A DNA stretch of 64,000 nt from Quercus robur (GCF_932294415.1 NC_065545.1:42508327-42572326); one strand, 5' to 3'; counted from the first letter of the stretch, positions 47,960 through 59,680 are shown. A program made the numbers and translations. Notes: generated by a model not told the origin, from the letters alone.

Positions 47960-48596
47960 AAGACCTTCACAGCTTCTACCATCCTTTGCCAAGCAGAAAC
48001 AGTCACCTGCAATACGTAAATAATATTTGTATACTCCAAAAAAGAACAATGTCTTGTAAGAGGAAGAAACTCAAATAATTACAACAATTAATTTTAATTA
48101 ATATAAAAGGTACAATACCATCAGTATCTTGTTGGTAGACAGCAATCTCTAACGCAAAAAAGGGATCTTTAAATTGGGATGATTCCTCAAGAGCTGTATC
48201 CAACATTAATATATATAAAATCAATCACATAAACTTTTTTTTTTTTTTAATAAGAAATCAATCACATAAATTTTTTTTTAAAAATATTCCTCTTCTTTTT
48301 TACTATAGTCTAACTTTGGTGACACCAAGGAGCAGGGCTAAATACAACAATCTCTTGAAGGGGCAAAATTTGCTCAAACCCTTAAGAGTTTGTGAGAGTA
48401 CCTAGGAAATAAAATCATAAATGAAGGAAAGATTCAGCTCCTAAGGAAATTTACTACCTCCTAAGGAAAGATTCAGCTCCTAAATGAAGGAAATAAAATC
48501 ATAAATACCTATTTCTGAGAGTATCCAGGATATAATCAAACCAGCATCCATCAAGTTCTTTACGAAGGCGTTCACGAGACTGCTCATATGAAGTCT
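47960..48596 (-). other. three exon-like segments, unknown gene
   Basis: Minus strand segments bounded by splice-like sites: about 48596-48509 (acceptor TTGACAG, donor AAATAG|GTATTT), 48196-48122 (acceptor GATACAG, donor GATG|GTATTG) and 48006-47960 (acceptor TTGCAG, donor GAAG|GTCTTT). The middle one reads LEESSQFKDPFFALEIAVY. Phases of the first two can fit. I do not recognise the protein; it may be a decayed host gene or a fragment captured by the neighbouring CACTA. Confidence 0.25.
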
Positions 48597-49785
48597 GTCA
48601 ATGAAAACTAAAAAATATAGAACTTTAGATAGTTTGAGACATTAAAATCATGTGAATTGCATGAAAAATATCAATGCAAAAGAATGTGGCAATGATCTCT
48701 ATTTATTTCAGCATGTGACAAACTCCCATGATTGATAACCAAATGCAAGATGAGTCCTGAGTCCTGAGTTTTGAGTCCTAAATCTGAACATTATACAATA
48801 ACAACAAACAAAGCCTTTGTCCCAAAATTTTGAAAAAAACAACTATGGATCCTCAACCAAGCTCAAAACAAGATTACACATGCAAATTCCCAATACATAA
48901 CAAGATGGCAAAATCAGTGATAATCCAAAATCCAGACCAATTAATTTTTCCCTTTAAAAAGGTAATTCTTCAATTGAATCAACCAATCTACCAACTGCAA
49001 TGGACTCCCCCACCAAAAAAAAGGGCTGACCCAACAGCACCCTTACATTTACTACACTAATTACCCATCAATCAAACTCAAAAGACAAGCCAATCAAAAG
49101 TATCCCAATACATACAAATCATTGCAAGCACACCCAGAAACGTTGATTGAATCAGATCCAACAATAAAACAAGAATTTAACAAAAACCTAGAAACACAAA
49201 AGCGAAAAAACACAAATAGAAATAATAATAATAAAAAAAACGAAGTGGGTCTGATTTTGGTACCTAAAAAATTGTCCTAGATTTGTACAGGGGAGATCTG
49301 AGTGAAGGGAGGGTGAGATTAATGTCTATAAGAGGAAATAAATGGTGGAGAGAGCAAGAGAAACACTGTCTTCACTTCCTAGTATTCCAGATTTTTTTTT
49401 CAACTTCACACAACTATGACTAAGCTTGTTCTTTGGACAAAGTTTAATAGCCAACCAACCAGGTTGATATTGGAACTGAAAATCAAAACCATTATTAAAA
49501 ATTTGAATATTAAGTACATACCTTCAAGATAAAACAGCGGGAGGTTCAAGACAGCGCTGCCTTCCAGGAGGGCACCAATACACATGTATACATAAAACAC
49601 AAAAACAATATGCATAACTGCGATCACTTCAAGTCCAAATTTCTATTTATTTCCTTTTACCCAATTTCCCAGTAACCAAAAAAAAATGAAAGCCAACAAC
49701 TTTAAATTGGGATGATTCCTCAAGAGCTGTATCCAACATTAACATATATAAAATCAATCACATAAACTTTTTTTTTTTAAAAAAG
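48165..49785. repeat. dispersed direct repeat, about 80 bp, 1.53 kb apart
   Basis: TTTAAATTGGGATGATTCCT with the following TATCCAACATTAA and poly-T occurs at about 48169-48245 and again at about 49701-49777. It includes part of the exon-like segment at 48.1-48.2 kb, so a local duplication copied an exon edge. Confidence 0.8.
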
Positions 49786-51334
49786 AATTTTCTTACCTTA
49801 TTATTGATGTGAAATAATATGAACACAGTTAATATGAAATAATCAGAATGCTTTAAAAAATAATAATAAAGATCAAAATTTCAAAGTTTAAAAATTCCAA
49901 TTTTTTTTTTCTTTTCTAAGAGTTAAAAGTTCAACTTGTTCTCTCATACATCAAAACCACTTATAACAAGCATCAATTATCAACTCACTATTGCCAGATT
50001 AGGACAAAACTCATCTTTCATTTCTTTTCTTTTTCTTTTTCTTTTTTTTTTTTAAATTCAAAATTATGAATCTGAAATTAAAAAAACCACTAAGCACCTG
50101 ATTTGCCGACTCGGCCTCCAAAAAGCGTCGCCGACGATAGGCCCGGTCTTGGCTTCGTTTAGATCGGAGCACGTTGGTGGGTTTTGGTTATGGCAGCTGG
50201 GATCGACAACTTAGAGGAGAATCGGTGCGAGGAATTGGTGGATGAGAAAGAGCGCTTACTAGAAGTGATAGAAAGGATCGTTTCAGAAAGTGGCAAAATT
50301 TGTTAATTCTATTTTGTTATTGTTGGATTCTCGTCTATCTTAGACACATTGATTTGTGAAGCAGCAAAGTCCAGAAACAGAACTAGAATTTCTGAAGATT
50401 CAAATTAGATACCAAGGAAACTCCACCCTGATTAAAAGACAGACAATACTCTCTGCCAAACCTTGATGTACCAATAAAGGTTGGGTTCAAACTGTTATGT
50501 TGTAAGGCTATTGTAATCTCAATGCAGTATATTTAAGTAATGATAGTTGTTAAATCTCTAGAATTCTCATAATGACTGAGGTGCAGAATAAAGATTTTAA
50601 AGCATTATCATTGCCAGCTATTAATGGGATTATGCTTTCTAAGTGTCTGTTTGGCAGTGAGAGAACTGACTCCTTTGTCAATAATTATGTTTTTTACATT
50701 CTGGAATATTAGACTTTTTCTCCAGGCCCAAAGTAGTAGAAACTCATATATCTTCATTTAATTTTGATAGGTCACCTTCCACACCCCCAAAATCCATTTT
50801 GCTGGCACTATGATAAATACAAAGCAATACAAGTTTCTTCTTTCCTCATACTGTCCTTATATGATGATGACATTATATTAGCTAGAAATGATATGGAGAT
50901 AATTGTTCTTCTACTTTTGAGATAATAAAGGACATGGGCGTGGCAAACTATGTGCTGGGAGTTAAAAGATTGAGAGATCGCTTCTAGACTTGTTTCTCTC
51001 TCTGTCTGTCTGTTTGTCTCAAGAGAATTACACTAAGAAGATTTTAGAGCAATTCTGTATGCACAACTGGGAAATACTCTTGAGCCTTGATTATTTTATT
51101 GCTCTAAAAGCATGATTCATGGATTACTATGTAAGGGGGACTTACCACCTAAAGACCCTGGACGGGCAGAAACTATCCCATAAATGGAATCTTAAACATT
51201 TGAAAAGGTACTACAAGAAGGAATGCACTTTGAATTTTTCTAGCTGAATTTTTTTTTTTTTTTTTTTTCAATCAATGAAAATGGCCTCTCAATTTCAGAA
51301 TATTTTTATCGAAATTCCAAACATGGTTACGTCC
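49786..51334. other. unassigned interval
   Basis: Contains a GC-richer island (50100-50300) and long poly-T tracts near 50040 and 51250. Apart from the short ORF at 50190 nothing can be named. Confidence 0.35.
50190..50306 (+). CDS. short ORF of unknown function in a GC-richer island
   Basis: 38 codons starting MAAGIDNLEENRCEELVDEK and ending in TAA, strongly charged and helix-prone. The start sits in a locally GC-rich, gene-start-like context, so it could be a first exon whose remainder is lost. No homologue recognised; it may be chance. Confidence 0.2.
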   Translation: MAAGIDNLEENRCEELVDEKERLLEVIERIVSESGKIC

Positions 51335-51469
51335 CTAACAAACAAAATCATAGTCCAAATGAAGGACCAAAGTCCTATTAAAGGGCACATATTATCCTAA
51401 GTCTCTAGAGACGAAGGTATTATCATCCAAATGAAGGATTAAAATCCTTGCTGAAGGGCAACAATTATC
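51335..51469. repeat. 76-bp direct repeat, interrupted by the LTR element
   Basis: Units such as CCAAATGAAGGACCAAAGTC...TTATCCTAAGTCTCTAGAGACG recur with a spacing of about 76 bp (ATCCTAAG at 51393 and 51467). The array resumes at 57494-57600 (CTAAGTCTCTAAAGACGGAGG) beyond the retrotransposon. Confidence 0.75.
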
Positions 51470-51474
51470 CTAAG

Positions 51475-52572
51475 TGTAAGGTTGAATTTATTCAACCATC
51501 TAATTGGCTTTATTCCGTGCCAAATTTGCTTGTAATTCAGCATTTAGTAACCCTGTATTTAGGTGGGTTTGTTGTAAGGGTAGTGAGTGAGATAGAGTGA
51601 AGTTTGCTCAAGAGTGTGCAAGAAAACAGAGTGTCGCGGCTGGGACTCGCGGGTGGACTCGCGGCTGCAAGCCGCCAGAAGCTGCACACGTGCCAAGCAT
51701 GCTGGAAGATGAACAGTCATGCTAGCTGGAGCACTACAGGACAAAACAGGACAACTGGCCATACGGTTAACTCGCGACTTGGTCAAGCCGCGAGGTCAAG
51801 CCGCGAGCCACCCCTGTTTTGGAAAAACCTGACGTTTCACATTCCTCTCCACTCCAGTATAAATACCCCTTTAACCCACGATTGAAAGAGGGCTTCCAGA
51901 GAGAATTTTGAGAGAGAAACCCTAAAGAAAAACAAGATTGTTTCACACACAATCTATACCTTAGAGTCTCTTCAAATTCCCTTACTCTCTTCCTCTCCAT
52001 TGTCAAAACCTTGAGAGGCATTATACCAAACCTGGTTCTCACCATTATCATCTCTGTGAGACAGTCGTTTGGAGTTCTGGGAAGCAGTTAGGAAGGAGTC
52101 AATCTTCATTGGTTGATGCTATGGTCTAGTAGCGGAATCCGGGAAGCTAGAAAAGAAAAAGGTTCGGCGCAACCTCGTTGGAGCAAGAAGCTTGGAGGGC
52201 TTAGGTGCACTGGGTAGATTAGGCTTGGAGGGTCTATTGCTGTCCTTGTATCCCAACTGTATTTTCTAGTGGATTGATTACCGCTTGGAGGGCGGCGGAG
52301 AGGTTTTTCGCCGAGGTCTTCGGTTTCCTCTTCGATAACACATCGGGTGTTATCTTTGTGTTTGCATCTTCCTTCCTCTCTATCTCTGCCTTTACATTAT
52401 CTGCTGTGGTTTTATTTTGTTATGGCTTAGATAGTTGTTTAACCAATTTCATATTATAGCATATGTTAAGTTTCCGCACACTAGTTGTTTGACATATTGC
52501 TTGTGTTGGTTAAGTTGGTTTTTGGGGGTCTAAACGTTCAAAAGTGTTTTTGTACACGTTTTTGAACTTTCA
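51475..52572 (+). repeat. 5' LTR (1098 bp)
   Basis: Starts TGTAAGGTTGAATTTATTC and ends TTTTTGAACTTTCA. Contains a TATA box (TATAAATA, 51858-51865), the probable promoter. A 61-codon ORF inside it is repeated in the 3' LTR and has no known domain. Confidence 0.93.
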
Positions 52573-52642
52573 ATTGGTATCAGAGCCAGGTTCACTGCTG
52601 TTGGTTTCATTACCATTGTGTGATCCTTGACTCCCTTTTGAG

Positions 52643-55627
52643 ATGAATAGGTCTCAATCCCTTAATGCACCTCCATATTTTGATGGTAGTAATTATGCTT
52701 TTTGGAAGGTTCGTATGAGAGCTTTTCTGTGTTCTATTGATGAATCCGTTTGGGATGCTGTTGAGATTGGTTGGACCAAACCTGAGGCAGCCAAATCCAC
52801 ATGGGATAAGGCAGCACTTGCTGCATCTAATGCTAACAGTAAAGCACTCAATGCTATTTTCTGTGGTGTGTCTCCAGATGAATTTCACAGGATTTCTCAT
52901 ATTACCATTGCCAAAGAAGCATGGGAAATTCTGGAAACAACTTATGAAGGCACGAAGAAAGTGAAAGACACCAAGTTACAAATGCTGACCACTCGGTTTG
53001 AGGAGCTCAAAATGAGTGAGGATGAGTCTTTTGACTCTTTCTATGGGAAACTAAATGAGGTGGTTGTCAGTAAGTTTAACTTGGGGGAGAAAACGGAAGA
53101 CTCAAAGATTGTAAGGAAGATCCTTCGATCATTGCCGGAAAGTTTTCGTGCTAAAGTGACAGCCATTGAAGAGAGCAAGGATCTTGACGACATCAAAGTA
53201 CAGGAGCTGGTTGGTTCTCTGCAGACTTATGAGATGTCGCTGCCCAATCAACGGAAGAGTAAATCCCTTGCTCTAAAGACCATTAATGAGAAGGTGGAAG
53301 ATCAAGACTCATCGGGAGAAGATGTGGTTGACAAAGATGTAGCCTATCTTGTTAAAAATTTCAGAAAGTTTTTGAAATTCAAAAATAATGGCAAATTTGA
53401 TGATAAGAGAAAATTCCAAAATTCTGGAAGGGAGAAGAGGGATTTCAAAAAGAAAGATGGAAAAGAATCCCAATCCACACAAGGTGTCACTTGTTTTGAA
53501 TGTAACGGGCATGGACACTTTAAGAAGGAATGTCCTAATTATTTGAAATCGAAAGGCAAGGTGTATGCCACGACCTTGAGTGACTCAGACTCGTCTGACT
53601 CTGAATCTGAAGAGAGTTGTGATGGAGAAGGGAACTATTCAGCTTTCATGACTATTGCTCATGTTGAGTCTTCGGATGAGTTGAATATGCTTGTACAAGA
53701 CCTTGGAGAACATAGTGATGATGAATCACTAGGAATTGTTGAAGAATCAGAAGCTGAAGAAGAAGAAGAAAGCACAGCAAATCTTCAAGAGAATTATAAC
53801 TCACTCTTGGAGAAGTCGGGTGAATACACAAGGGTGGCCAAGGCTGCTGTGAGAAAAATGAAGAAGGCTGAGGAGGACTACAAAAGTCTCCTAATTCGAT
53901 ATAGGGAGGCCAAATGTGAGATAGAAACACTAAATGGTGAGTTGTCCGAAACTTACACTAAAGTGAGATTTCTTGAGAATGAGGTTGTGCAAGCAAATGC
54001 TAAAATAGAGAGGGTCACCACCAAGAAGCTAGATGATGTTATATCTTCTCAAAAGAGCTTTTCAGACAAATCCGGACTGGGATATACCGGAGGAAGTAGT
54101 TCATCTGGAAATGTCACTAAAGAAGTGAAGTTTGTAAAGGCCAAAGATCCAGTTGTAGCTGACCTTACTGGTGTGAAGCTCGAGGTGGAGGAGAAGAAGA
54201 ATGTGGTGGACCAACGGATGCTGAATCATCGTAATCAGTCTGTGGGAAGGTCTGAATCTCGTGCCAAGTCACGTCCACGACCACAAAGAGGTCCTAGAGG
54301 AACGTATGTGTGCCATTATTGCGGACTTCAAGGGCACACTCGACCAAATTGCCAAAAGCTGAGAGCAAAGAACAGTGCAACTCCTCAAAGGTCAGGAGGA
54401 CCCAGAATTGATAGGAGAACTTGGGCAGGTGATCAATCTAGAGAGCAAAATGGAGATCCCGGAATGATGAACGTGATGAAGATGATTGGTGCATTCACCA
54501 ACTGCTTGGAAAGCTTCTCACGAAGACTGGTCATGTCTCCATTCAAAAAGGCTGCTGTGAAAGGAGGTTCTTCCAAAGGGAAGGAACCCGTAATTGATGT
54601 TGATGAAGACACACCTCTTCCGAAAGTGACTCGCTCTTCATCACAGCGATTCGATCCCAATAAGTTCAGATCATATGCAGCCTATCAGTCATATGAGAAT
54701 TTTTTTCTTCATGCCACACCATTACTAGAGAGAGCTGTGGATCTGCCCTCACTTCATAACACTGACATTCCGCAATGGTTTGCACACAAGGATTGGAATT
54801 ACCTTCTCTCTGATCCGGATATCGTGTATGAAGAGTTGGTTAAAGAATTTTATGCTAACGCAATTGTGGAAGGAGATGAACTTAAGTGTTGGGTTCGGCA
54901 AAGGAGCTTTTCTGTCTCTCCTACATACCTAGCGGAAATTCTTCACATCAACAGACCCATTTTTCGACATTCACCGGTCTATGATGATCTATGTCCTGAT
55001 GAGGAGCTTCTCAAACAAAGTCTTGGTCCAGACTTGGAGTTCTCACCTAATGGCAAATCCATCAGTGTTTCCTCCCTTTCTCCGAAACTGAGAGTGCTTA
55101 CAATTGTGATGTTTCACAATTTGTACCCTTTATCAAGTACTGGGTATATGAACCTTGGACGTGCTTTGTTTCTTCATGATCTAATCTCTGATGAAGAAAT
55201 CGACATTTGTGCTCATATCTTTCATGTTCTGCGCAAAACGGTTCTTCGAAGTGAGTCTCGGATATGCATTCCTTTCTGCAGTCTCATTTCACGGATCTTG
55301 AAGCTCAAGGGAATTTATCCAACGACTGATGAGTCTCCTCTCCCAAAACCGAGTCCAATCAACATGCGTACATACAATGCAAGTGTTGGACATAGTCGGA
55401 AGAGGGCCAAACCAGAAACTTCTGCATCTCACAGTGACTCTCAGTTCAGCAATCTCTCCCTCGATGAGAAACTTGATCGCATTGTCTCCTCTGTCCACGA
55501 GTTGAATACAAAGATGTCTGGACTCACTGCTTCTCTACACCATCAAAGCAACCGATGGGATATGAAGTTTACTTCTCTTCAAACTCAATTGGATCAAATT
55601 CAGAGAAAGCTAGAAGAGGATGACTAG
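52643..55627 (+). CDS. retrotransposon gag fused to a plant transposon-associated domain
   Basis: 994 codons. Residues about 1-205 are a copia-type gag (DUF4219/UBN2 style, starting with YFDGSNYAFWKVRMRAFL). A CCHC knuckle CFECNGHGHFKKEC lies at about 284, then an acidic/serine stretch and a coiled coil (about 370-480). A second knuckle CHYCGLQGHTRPNC is at about 557. From about 680 to 900 is a domain like the 'putative plant transposon protein' family often found in plant LTR elements (SYENFFLHATPLLERA, then SVSPTYLAEILHINRP, then LLKQSLGPDLEFSP), and the tail is a short coiled coil. Gag makes the particle and binds RNA; the role of the C-terminal domain is unknown. The frame is open, in keeping with the young LTRs. 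Confidence 0.85.
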   Translation: MNRSQSLNAPPYFDGSNYAFWKVRMRAFLCSIDESVWDAVEIGWTKPEAAKSTWDKAALAASNANSKALNAIFCGVSPDEFHRISHITIAKEAWEILETTYEGTKKVKDTKLQMLTTRFEELKMSEDESFDSFYGKLNEVVVSKFNLGEKTEDSKIVRKILRSLPESFRAKVTAIEESKDLDDIKVQELVGSLQTYEMSLPNQRKSKSLALKTINEKVEDQDSSGEDVVDKDVAYLVKNFRKFLKFKNNGKFDDKRKFQNSGREKRDFKKKDGKESQSTQGVTCFECNGHGHFKKECPNYLKSKGKVYATTLSDSDSSDSESEESCDGEGNYSAFMTIAHVESSDELNMLVQDLGEHSDDESLGIVEESEAEEEEESTANLQENYNSLLEKSGEYTRVAKAAVRKMKKAEEDYKSLLIRYREAKCEIETLNGELSETYTKVRFLENEVVQANAKIERVTTKKLDDVISSQKSFSDKSGLGYTGGSSSSGNVTKEVKFVKAKDPVVADLTGVKLEVEEKKNVVDQRMLNHRNQSVGRSESRAKSRPRPQRGPRGTYVCHYCGLQGHTRPNCQKLRAKNSATPQRSGGPRIDRRTWAGDQSREQNGDPGMMNVMKMIGAFTNCLESFSRRLVMSPFKKAAVKGGSSKGKEPVIDVDEDTPLPKVTRSSSQRFDPNKFRSYAAYQSYENFFLHATPLLERAVDLPSLHNTDIPQWFAHKDWNYLLSDPDIVYEELVKEFYANAIVEGDELKCWVRQRSFSVSPTYLAEILHINRPIFRHSPVYDDLCPDEELLKQSLGPDLEFSPNGKSISVSSLSPKLRVLTIVMFHNLYPLSSTGYMNLGRALFLHDLISDEEIDICAHIFHVLRKTVLRSESRICIPFCSLISRILKLKGIYPTTDESPLPKPSPINMRTYNASVGHSRKRAKPETSASHSDSQFSNLSLDEKLDRIVSSVHELNTKMSGLTASLHHQSNRWDMKFTSLQTQLDQIQRKLEEDD

Positions 55628-56382
55628 CCTATTCCATGACAAAAAGGGGGAGTGATAGGCATAATCAGAGGGGGAGGATATTACCCTAAGGGGGAGCGTC
55701 TTTATCTAAGGGGGAGTGTCTTTATTTTTTTCAGTTTCATTTTTCTCTTTAAGTTGATATATTGTGTTTTGTAAAACTGTTATTCAGGATATTCTGTGTG
55801 TTTGTACCCATATGCTTTTGTAAGCTTTTAGGGTTTATGGTTTATGCATAGTTTGTAGGCTTTATGGTATGTACCTTGCTTAAGTGCAGCCTTTATGCTT
55901 TGTTGAAATCGGTACTTTAATCTAAATGTTCTGCATTTTGGTTTATGTACTGTCACTCTTGTGCCCTTGTAGGATTGTTCCTAGATGCATATGCCTTGTG
56001 TGCTATGCATTGGTTGAGTGTTGAGCATACAAGTGTCTTGCCTTGTGCTTGTTAACTTGTATGTCCTTGTGTTCATTCCAAGTGTGAATGAGCACTGTGA
56101 TCACTTCCTTGTGGTGTTCACTTGGTTGATCAAGCCATGGTTTGTTTATTAACTCCATCTTTGCTTGATCACATTTTGCCTGTTTCATATGCATTTATAA
56201 TTTTCTGCTTACAATGATCATGGTGTATTGTTGTGTTTCAGGAGTATTATGTTCATATGATTCAAGTGCTTCACAGCTTCTAGAGTTAGGTGTGAGTGAG
56301 TTTTGTTCAACTGTTCCCAACTCACATGTTAAGTCTAGAGTCTGTTTTAGGGTTTTGTCACGGAATAGCCAAAGGGGGAGAT
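55628..56382. other. untranslated internal region of the LTR element
   Basis: T/G-rich, no ORF of note, with repeated AAGGGGGAG motifs (55645-55715) resembling extra polypurine tracts and the true tract just before 56383. This is where pol would normally be and is not. Confidence 0.8.
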
Positions 56383-57493
56383 TGTAAGGTTGAATTTATT
56401 CAACCATCTAATTGGCTTTATTCCGTGCCAAATTTGCTTGTAATTCAGCATTTAGTATCCCTGTATTTAGGTGGGTTTGTTGTAAGGGTAGTGAGTGAGA
56501 TAGAGTGAAGTTTGCTCAAGAGTGTGCAAGAAAACAGAGTGTCGCGGTTGGGACTCGCGGGTGGACTCGCGGCTGCAAGCCGCCAGAAGCTGCACACGTG
56601 CCAAGCATGCTGGAAGATGAACAGTCATGCTAGCTGGAGCACTACAGGACAAAACAGGACAACTGGCCATACGGTTAACTCGCGACTGGATCTCGCGACT
56701 TGGTCAAGCCACGAGGTCAAGCCGCGAGCCACCCCTGTTTTGGAAAAACCTGACGTTTCACATTCCTCTCCACTCCAGTATAAATACCCCTTTAACCCAC
56801 GATTGAAAGAGGGCTTCCAGAGAGAATTTTGAGAGAGAAACCCTAAAGAAAAACAAGATTGTTTCACACACAATCTATACCTTAGAGTCTCTTCAAATTC
56901 CCTTACTCTCTTCCTCTCCATTGTCAAAACCTTGAGAGGCATTATACCAAACCTGGTTCTCACCATTATCATCTCTGTGAGACAGTCGTTTGGAGTTCTG
57001 GGAAGCAGTTAGGAAGGAGCCAATCTTCATTGGTTGATGCTATGGTCTAGTAGCGGAATCCGGGAAGCTAGAAAAGAAAAAGGTTCGGCGCAACCTCGTT
57101 GGAGCAAGAAGCTTGGAGGGCTTAGGTGCACTGGGTAGATTAGGCTTGGAGGGTCTATTACTGTCCTTGTATCCCAACTGTATTTTCTAGTGGATTGATT
57201 ACCGCTTGGAGGGCGGCGGAGAGGTTTTTCGCCGAGGTCTTCGGTTTCCTCTTCGATAACACATCGGGTGTTATCTTTGTGTTTGCATCTTCCTTCCTCT
57301 CTATCTCTGCCTTTACATTATCTGCTGTGGTTTTATTTTGTTATGGCTTAGATAGTTGTTTAACCAATTTCATATTATAGCATATGTTAAGTTTCCGCAC
57401 ACTAGTTGTTTGACATATTGCTTGTGTTGGTTAAGTTGGTTTTTGGGGGTCTAAACGTTCAAAAATGTTTTTGTACACGTTTTTGAACTTTCA
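56383..57493 (+). repeat. 3' LTR (1111 bp)
   Basis: Copy of the 5' LTR; 13 bp longer because of one extra copy of a CTCGCGACT-containing stretch. Confidence 0.93.
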
Positions 57494-57498
57494 CTAAG

Positions 57499-57847
57499 TC
57501 TCTAAAGACGGAGGTATCATCGGTCAAATGAAAGACAAAAGTGAAGGGAAAAAATTATCCTCAGCCAGCGAAGGGCAAAAATCATGCTAAGTCTCTTGTC
57601 AAGCTGTTGACACCGAATTTTGACGCTAACCCCTACGAATGGAGTCTTGGCAATACAAATGGAAAATTTTGCAAAATAGCATAATTTTAGGAAAAAATAG
57701 CTAACTACAACTTGACCAAACTTATTTAGTTATGCAGCACTTTTTTGGAATTGAGTTCCAAGTGAAACTCGAGTTATATGAAAATGAATGAAAAACATCA
57801 AATAAAACAATTATAACAATTAAAGAAACTACATTAAGAAATCATGT
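57499..57847. other. tail of the 76-bp repeat and flank
   Basis: The resumed repeat ends near 57600; the rest is unassigned AT-rich DNA. Confidence 0.4.
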
Positions 57848-57861
57848 AAATCATATTAAGC

Positions 57862-58019
57862 GACCACAGCACACCCTTGGTGCAATAGTCACTCCAAAAG
57901 TATAAGTGCTTGTGAGGTGTGGGAGGAGCAAGGGTCAGAGTTCAAGTTTTCAGGAGAAAGCACACACATATACACTTAGATTAGGTTAGAGTAAAATTTA
58001 TATCTTGTATTAAAAAAAA
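57862..58019 (+). mobile_element. SINE (158 bp) with 14-bp duplication
   Basis: A short element with a pol III-like A box (CACCCTTGGTGCAATAGT), a B box-like GAGTTCAAGTTTTC and an A-rich tail. It is flanked by the perfect repeat AAATCATATTAAGC (57848-57861; 58020-58033), as LINE-driven insertion produces. tRNA-related head inferred from the boxes. Confidence 0.8.
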
Positions 58020-58033
58020 AAATCATATTAAGC

Positions 58034-58752
58034 AAAAAAGGAGTTCATGGAAAGAACACTCACTTTGCTTAGGATCATGAGTTTGAGGTTATTTAACTGA
58101 CCCTTCAATGCCTACAATATTGAGATTAGATAGAGAACAAAGGAAAATAGAGCACAACAATTCTTAGATAATCACAACTCAATAACAACTTTAATTAAAA
58201 ATATTTTGTAAAACCAATTAGAAAACAAGTTTCAGCTTTAGAATCAATGCTAGAAAGAAATTTTTTAAACTTAGAAAAACGTGCAAAGGTGTTGTGGTGA
58301 GTTTAGAAAAGATGGAGGCACTTTTTCTAGATAGGATTTGGATTGGAGGCATAATATGAGTGTGTGTATTTGTAAACTAGGGTTTCCAAGGTCTTTTAGA
58401 GGCTTTTGGACGTTCCTAAGGGTATGAGGGGTAGCCTAACCCAAAGATTGATATTTTGGACCCCTAAATATGAAAATACACAATTCTAGAATTGAAGGCG
58501 CACACGCGTGTTTGCCATTTGTGGATGAAAAGTTATGATCAAAAGAGTGAGCATTTTCCGCATTGTTTTCAAAGTGATTTGAGCATTTTCAAAGTGTAGA
58601 ACCATTATTAATCTTTTCGAGTCCATTGATATTAAATTAAAAGAACACACACTTCAATCAATCTAACCATACCCTGCCTCTTTGTCACCAAAAAAAAAAA
58701 CAATATCTTATGCAACATATTGATGCAATATTCTTCTTATATGTTTTTAACA
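58034..58752. other. unassigned intergenic
   Basis: No gene recognised. Confidence 0.4.
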
Positions 58753-59323
58753 CTCCATTTGTTCAACTGTAAAATATTTTTCAGAAAACATTTTCAAAAC
58801 CGAGATTAAAGAGATTAGAACAGTTCATCAAAGAGATCTCCACTTGCTTGGAGTTTCTCGAGTTGGGTTTTTGGAGGTTGGATTGTGGCGGAGCCGCTTT
58901 TGGTGGATCAGATTGTGGCGGATCTTGTGATTAGATGGCTTGGGTTGATGTATTTTGGGTATGGTTTGGGTTTGTCCATGGTGGAGGGGTGATGGTAGCT
59001 TGACCGACAACGTGGGTGGGTTATTTGATGGATTTCGGGTATGGGTTTCGTTTGTCAGTGATGGTAGCCTACTAGCTTGACAGAAGGCTTGGGTTTGATG
59101 CTTCAAAAGCACCAAATAGACCAAATTTTTCTCTGATTTGGTTCGACTTGCACTCATCCAGTAGGCTTAGAGACAGTAAAATGTTTTTACATTCTTACTA
59201 AGAAACAAACTCTTGAAAGTGATTTCCTTAGCATTTTCATTTAAACAACCAAACATTGTAAAATGAAAATGTTTTATTGAAGATATTTTTAGTGCAATAT
59301 ATTTTACAGCGAAACAATAGGAG
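58753..59323. mobile_element. TIR element, about 571 bp
   Basis: CTCCATTTGTTCAACTGTAA on the left mirrors TTTTACAGCGAAACAATAGGAG on the right (CTCC...TGTAAAATAT inverted), and further inward AAAACATTTTC mirrors GAAAATGTTTT. The core holds a G/T-rich stretch with a partial internal duplication (GGGTATGGTTTGGGTTTGTC / GGGTATGGGTTTCGTTTGTC). Duplication not clear, so superfamily unassigned. Confidence 0.55.
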
Positions 59324-59680
59324 AGTAAATCCCAAGATATTACATTTGTTCTTTAAATGACCAATTTTTTTAGAGGGCATCATTCACTATCTTTTAAATA
59401 AAAGTTACCTGTTTCAAAGATTACCCTCATTTAAAACTAAATAGGACGAAAGGAGTATCAAACAACATATCGACCTTTTCTTATCAGATCACAACTCTCT
59501 TATTCTATAAGAATCCTATACATGAAGTTGTCACTGTACTACATACATTCTGTTCTACATGTGATGCCATACATTGTGTTACACTCAATTGTGTACATCA
59601 GTACACATGGGATGTTACATGCTGCAATTCCAATATTGCAGAAATGAGGTCTTCAGAGGGACAGAGAAAAAAGGTGCTGC

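Larger units (their letters stand above)
51475..57493 (+). mobile_element. gag-only, non-autonomous LTR retrotransposon (6.0 kb), looks whole
   Basis: Two near-identical LTRs (51475-52572 and 56383-57493) are flanked by the duplication CTAAG (51470-51474; 57494-57498). A primer-binding site TGGTATCAGAGC matching initiator tRNA-Met follows the left LTR, and a purine-rich AAAGGGGGAGA precedes the right one. The internal region has one long gag-type ORF and no protease, integrase, reverse transcriptase or RNase H, so it must depend on another element. Copia-type by gag and PBS. The LTRs differ by roughly half a dozen substitutions and one 13-bp indel over 1.1 kb, which suggests an insertion under about one million years old. 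Confidence 0.92.

Noticed and set aside
52274-57380. Identical 61-codon ORFs at 52274-52459 and 57195-57380
   Set aside because: Located in the two LTRs; duplicated with them and without a domain.
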